This document shows, piece after piece, positions 60,795 to 64,000 of a stretch of 64,000 nt of DNA. This DNA comes from DATIXJ01 sp963714795. Lineage in GTDB: Bacteria > Bacteroidota > Ignavibacteria > UBA10030 > SZUA-254. Where the stretch lies: contig CAVQPS010000008.1 in NCBI GenBank assembly GCA_963714795.1, positions 248,001 to 312,000 of the forward strand, read 5' to 3'. Within the stretch, counting starts at the first letter, position 1; each line of letters starts with the position of its first letter. The notes beneath the pieces are model-generated. The model worked only from the letters and a program-made list of their open reading frames with translations, did not search any database and was not told where the DNA came from. Made by a program: the position numbers and the translations under genes.

Positions 60795-63407
60795 TTATTC
60801 TTTGATTTTCTTCTTCATCTCAGCCAGTTTTTGCATCGCTTCGAGGGGAGTGATCTTTTCGATATCGACTTTCTTTAATTCATTCCGCAAGGAATCGTCT
60901 TTCATTTCGAAAAGCGTCATCTGCATTTCCGGCGCGGCGATTCGTCCTTTTGTTTTCTTCGAACCGTTTTCTCCATGCACGTTCAGCTCGGAATCTTCTA
61001 AATTTTTTAATATCGACGTCGCACGGTCGGTGATTTCTTCCGGCAAGCCGGCCATTTGCGCTACCTGGATACCGTACGAATGGTCGGCAAATCCGGGCGT
61101 GACTTTATGAAGAAAAATGACCTTATCGCCGTACTCACGCACCTCTACTTTAAGATTTTTAATTCTCGGAAACAAATCGGCAAGCTCGTTCAATTCGTGA
61201 TAATGTGTTGCAAACAATGTCTTTGCGCCGATGCGGTTGTGAATATATTCCGTCAATGCCCATGCAATGCTGATGCCGTCGAAGGTGCTGGTGCCGCGCC
61301 CGACTTCATCGAGCAGAATCAAACTGCGGTCGGTTGCCGTGTTGACGATGTTTGCCGCTTCATGCATTTCCACGAGAAACGTGCTTTCGCCGGAAGCAAT
61401 GTTATCGCTTGCGCCGACACGCGTGTAAATTCTGTCGACGATACCGATCGTTGCTTTCGTTGCCGGAACGAAACTTCCGATCTGCGCCAGCAACGTAATG
61501 AGCCCCGCTTGCCGGAGGTAGCTCGATTTGCCGCTCATGTTCGGTCCGGTGATGATCATGATCTGGTTGTCGTCGTTGTCGATCATGAGATTGTTCGGCG
61601 TGTATGGTTCGCCGGGCGGAAGCAGGCGTTCGATGACCGGATGGCGTCCTCCCTGAATCTCGATCCGCGTTTTGTTGTTTATCTCCGGCTTATTGTATCC
61701 ATATTCGACGGCGACATCCGCGAGCGAAACGAAACAATCGAGCATGGCAATAAGTTGAGCATTTCGCTGGATCGATTCGGCATGAGAAGCGATTTCCATC
61801 CGCAACTCGTTGAAGAGCTTCGTTTCAAGCGAGAGAATTTTTTCTTCCGCATGAAGAATTTTTTCTTCGTACTCTTTCAGTTCCGGCGTGATGAACCGCT
61901 CGGCATTCGTCATCGTTTGCCGGCGAATGTACCGGTCGGGCATTTTGTCTTTGTGCGTATTCGTAATTTCGATATAATACCCGAAGACATTGTTAAACCC
62001 GACTTTCAGCGATGAAATTCCCGTTTTCTCGCGCTCGGTTTTCTGAAGATTGGCGATCCACGACTTTCCGTTGATCGAAATATCACGCAATTCATCAAGT
62101 TCCTTATTGTATCCTTTTTTGAATACCCCGCCATCGACAAGTGACAAGGGTGGATCGTCGGATAATGCCGAAGAAATAATCTGTGCCAGATCCGGAAGCG
62201 GCTCCAATCCGTTCTTAAGGGCTGCGAGCGTTGATGAACGAACCTGGGCGATGCCGGATTTCACCCGTTCAATCTGCATGAGCATGGCATTGAGCGCAAA
62301 TACTTCACGCGGCGTTGCACGATTGGTGCAGATTTTCGCGATCAGCCGCTCAATGTCGCCGATGTGTGACAGCGTCTGGGCAACACTCTTACGGAGATCG
62401 GGATTTTTAAAAAATTCTTCGACCGCTTCAAGACGCGATGTGATCGGTTCGAGTTTTCGTAACGGAAGATTAATCCAGCGCTTCAATAATCTGCCGCCCA
62501 TCGGTGTTTGTGTTCTATCCAAAACCCAGAAAAGCGTTCCTTCCGGTTGACCTTCGAGTGACGTCGTGATTTCCAGGTTACGTTTTGTCGATTGATCGAG
62601 CAAAATATATTCGCTCGTGTTATATGGCATGATTTTCCGGAGGTGCAGGAGATTTGCTTTTTGTGTCTCCTGCAGGTAATTCATCGCGGCGCCGGCGGCG
62701 ACAATGCCGAGACGCATCGTTTCGATGCCGAAGCCCTTGAGCGTTTGCGTTTTGAATTGATTGATGAGAAGTTCGTATCCGTAATCGAAATTGAAAATCC
62801 AATCATCAAGTTTAGAGTACAAGCCGGAGTATCGATTGTTCAGAAGCTGGTGAATTGCTTCGCGGTCGCGTTTCTGTACGACGATTTCGGACGGGTGTAG
62901 CGAAGCGATCTGTTCCGAAAGCTGTCGCAACGGGAATTCACTGACGTTGAATTCCGCCGTCGTGACATCGACGAATGCAAGTCCGATGATCTCGTCGCCG
63001 TTGGCAAGCGAGTGGGGAAGCGCTATGGCGGCGAGATAATTGTTCTGTTTCTGTTCCAGCACTTTGTCGGAAAATGCAACGCCGGGCGTGACGACTTCGA
63101 TAACGTCGCGCTTGACGATTCCTTTTGCAAATTTCGGATCTTCCATCTGTTCGCAGACGGCAACGCGGTAACCGGCGCGCAACAGCTTCGGCATATATGC
63201 TTCGAGTGCGTGATGCGGAAATCCTGCAAGCGGGATATCGTTCGCCGCACCGCTGCCGCGTTTGGTGAGCGTGATGCCGAGAACTTTCGATGCAATCTTG
63301 GCGTCATCTTCAAACGTCTCGTAAAAATCACCGAGCCGGAAGAGCAGTATCGTGTCGGGATACTTTGCCTTCATCTGACCGTATTGCTTCATCAGCGGAG
63401 TGGACAT
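60795..63407 (-). CDS. mutS: DNA mismatch repair protein MutS
   Basis: An 870-residue full-length MutS. The N-terminal mismatch-binding domain has LFRLGDFYETF (Phe-x-Glu), then connector, lever and clamp domains, and the ATPase has GPNMSGKSSYLRQ (Walker A), LLDEVGRGTSTFDG and LFATHYHELNELADLFP. It recognises mismatches and starts strand repair. The C-terminal part carries the dimerisation helix region. No mutL gene is in the window. The gene stands alone, with an inverted repeat downstream of the next gene. Confidence 0.97.
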   Translation of the reverse strand: MSTPLMKQYGQMKAKYPDTILLFRLGDFYETFEDDAKIASKVLGITLTKRGSGAANDIPLAGFPHHALEAYMPKLLRAGYRVAVCEQMEDPKFAKGIVKRDVIEVVTPGVAFSDKVLEQKQNNYLAAIALPHSLANGDEIIGLAFVDVTTAEFNVSEFPLRQLSEQIASLHPSEIVVQKRDREAIHQLLNNRYSGLYSKLDDWIFNFDYGYELLINQFKTQTLKGFGIETMRLGIVAAGAAMNYLQETQKANLLHLRKIMPYNTSEYILLDQSTKRNLEITTSLEGQPEGTLFWVLDRTQTPMGGRLLKRWINLPLRKLEPITSRLEAVEEFFKNPDLRKSVAQTLSHIGDIERLIAKICTNRATPREVFALNAMLMQIERVKSGIAQVRSSTLAALKNGLEPLPDLAQIISSALSDDPPLSLVDGGVFKKGYNKELDELRDISINGKSWIANLQKTEREKTGISSLKVGFNNVFGYYIEITNTHKDKMPDRYIRRQTMTNAERFITPELKEYEEKILHAEEKILSLETKLFNELRMEIASHAESIQRNAQLIAMLDCFVSLADVAVEYGYNKPEINNKTRIEIQGGRHPVIERLLPPGEPYTPNNLMIDNDDNQIMIITGPNMSGKSSYLRQAGLITLLAQIGSFVPATKATIGIVDRIYTRVGASDNIASGESTFLVEMHEAANIVNTATDRSLILLDEVGRGTSTFDGISIAWALTEYIHNRIGAKTLFATHYHELNELADLFPRIKNLKVEVREYGDKVIFLHKVTPGFADHSYGIQVAQMAGLPEEITDRATSILKNLEDSELNVHGENGSKKTKGRIAAPEMQMTLFEMKDDSLRNELKKVDIEKITPLEAMQKLAEMKKKIKE

Positions 63408-63525
63408 GTCGAAAGCGTCGCAGGTTTAGATAAATAGACGGAAAAGTTTCAAGAATTAACCAAAAAAAGGGGTGAAAAGCAATTAGAAGGGCAGGATGAA
63501 TTGAAACGATTTTTGTCGATCAATT

Positions 63526-63551
63526 GCGGCAGACCGTTGGAGATCTGCCGC
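63526..63551. terminator. inverted repeat, weak terminator candidate
   Basis: GCGGCAGA (63526-63533) and TCTGCCGC (63544-63551) pair perfectly over eight bases, with ATCA/TGAT extending the stem beyond a bulge. It lies just after the stop of the partial minus-strand gene. No clear T run follows on either strand, so its strength as a terminator is uncertain. Confidence 0.4.
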
Positions 63552-63568
63552 ATTGATCAAGGCAAAAT

Positions 63569-64000
63569 TTACATCGTATATCCCACTTTTATCATAAATA
63601 TTTTTCGTGAAGAATTGGGCTGTAAATAGTTTTGATCCTGTGGCGATTTTCCGATTGACCATGTTTCAAATGAAAGAGAAGCGAATGCCCGATAAAAACT
63701 TCCGTCCAAGCCGAAACGGATGCGCGGCGAAGTGCCCGGCGATAGACTGATATCGGAAGGACCCTGATCTTGTGAAAGGTCGACAGACTCCGAAAACGAT
63801 AGCGGAAATCGTAATCCAAACCAGGGAATAAATTGAATATCCTTGTCGACCTTGTATGTTCCTTCCGCTGTTATATCCCAGAGAAACACGGAATAATTTT
63901 CGGTATAGCCCGGAGCGTTGCCGCCGTTGATCCCGCGGCTCCAATGTTCGAATCCCGGACCTGTTACGGGCGTGAGATCGAATTCTTTTGAAAGTGCGAA
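63569..64000 (-). CDS. outer-membrane beta-barrel protein, 3' end only
   Basis: The frame is open to base 64000, so the gene begins beyond the window; 143 residues are visible. The sequence GFEHWSRGINGG, DITAEGTYKVDKDIQFIPW, FGLRFPLSFSESVD and a final amphipathic strand KIFMIKVGYTM show alternating polar and hydrophobic residues as in an outer-membrane barrel. The family cannot be named from this fragment. It is separated from mutS by about 160 bases. Confidence 0.65.
   Translation of the reverse strand, partial: FALSKEFDLTPVTGPGFEHWSRGINGGNAPGYTENYSVFLWDITAEGTYKVDKDIQFIPWFGLRFPLSFSESVDLSQDQGPSDISLSPGTSPRIRFGLDGSFYRAFASLSFETWSIGKSPQDQNYLQPNSSRKIFMIKVGYTM

Noticed and set aside
1..64000. CRISPR arrays, tRNA or rRNA genes, prophage or transposase genes
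   Set aside because: No regularly spaced direct repeats, no tRNA-like cloverleaf and no integrase, transposase or capsid-like protein was recognised on either strand.

Overview
The window reads as a chromosomal segment of a Gram-negative bacterium of the Bacteroidota/Chlorobiota (FCB) supergroup, most likely near the Ignavibacteria, Kapabacteria or Kryptonia lineages. This placement is inferred, not searched. The clues are lipid A genes (lpxB, lpxK), a GWxTD-domain protein, a PorV-like outer-membrane protein, tandem DUF1573 proteins, a BamA-like barrel and an RND pump with TolC. Gene density is high and most neighbours overlap or nearly touch. No rRNA, tRNA, CRISPR array, transposase or phage gene was seen.

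Layout. 1-8.6 kb: an operon of a HAD phosphatase (cut by the window edge), an ICMT-like methyltransferase, lpxB, lpxK, a class I glutamine amidotransferase and pyruvate phosphate dikinase, then queA and ispD. 8.7-13.5 kb: plsY, gpsA, a small zinc-ribbon gene, a repeat-rich gap and recG. 13.6-17.6 kb: a compact cluster of two ATP-grasp ligases, a GNAT acetyltransferase and a KamA-type radical SAM aminomutase, bounded by a promoter and a strong terminator; this is the best candidate for an undescribed pathway. 17.6-22.5 kb: a ClC channel, a DODA-type dioxygenase and a haem-binding-domain protein on the minus strand, then dnaG. 22.5-22.9 kb: a gene-free gap with two outward-pointing terminators and strong RNA-like pairing. 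22.9-29.8 kb: an NTF2-like protein, then a TetR-HlyD-RND-TolC efflux operon with a perfect 23-bp operator-like palindrome. 29.9-41.0 kb: envelope and housekeeping genes (GT9, DUF3108, CPBP protease, cdsA, rimO, GWxTD, BamA-like, rnhB, yraN, cstA).

41-44.6 kb: an accessory stretch with repeats, a VOC protein, an exported protein, a second CPBP protease and two small unknown genes. 44.6-51.4 kb: a minus-strand operon for CoA-ester chemistry (PaaA-like diiron protein, two 3-hydroxyacyl-CoA dehydrogenase-family proteins, thiolase) with an M1 aminopeptidase and two DUF1573 proteins inside it; an enoyl-CoA hydratase lies at 56.8 kb. 51.4-56.8 kb: nested palindromes, an unknown AT-rich gene, OsmC, a 599-residue unknown protein with nitronate-monooxygenase-like motifs, and small accessory genes. 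56.8-64 kb: enoyl-CoA hydratase, PorV-like protein, DinB, a Tat-exported M24 peptidase, mutS and the end of another outer-membrane protein.

Two window-wide patterns stand out. At least five families of palindromic repeats sit in the gaps between operons, often beside AT-rich orphan genes. Several conserved genes between 30.6 and 50.3 kb (GT9, cdsA, cstA, M1 peptidase, hydroxyacyl-CoA dehydrogenase, perhaps GWxTD) are broken by single-base frameshifts, nearly all of the +1 type. Sequence error is the simplest explanation, but it needs read-level checking.
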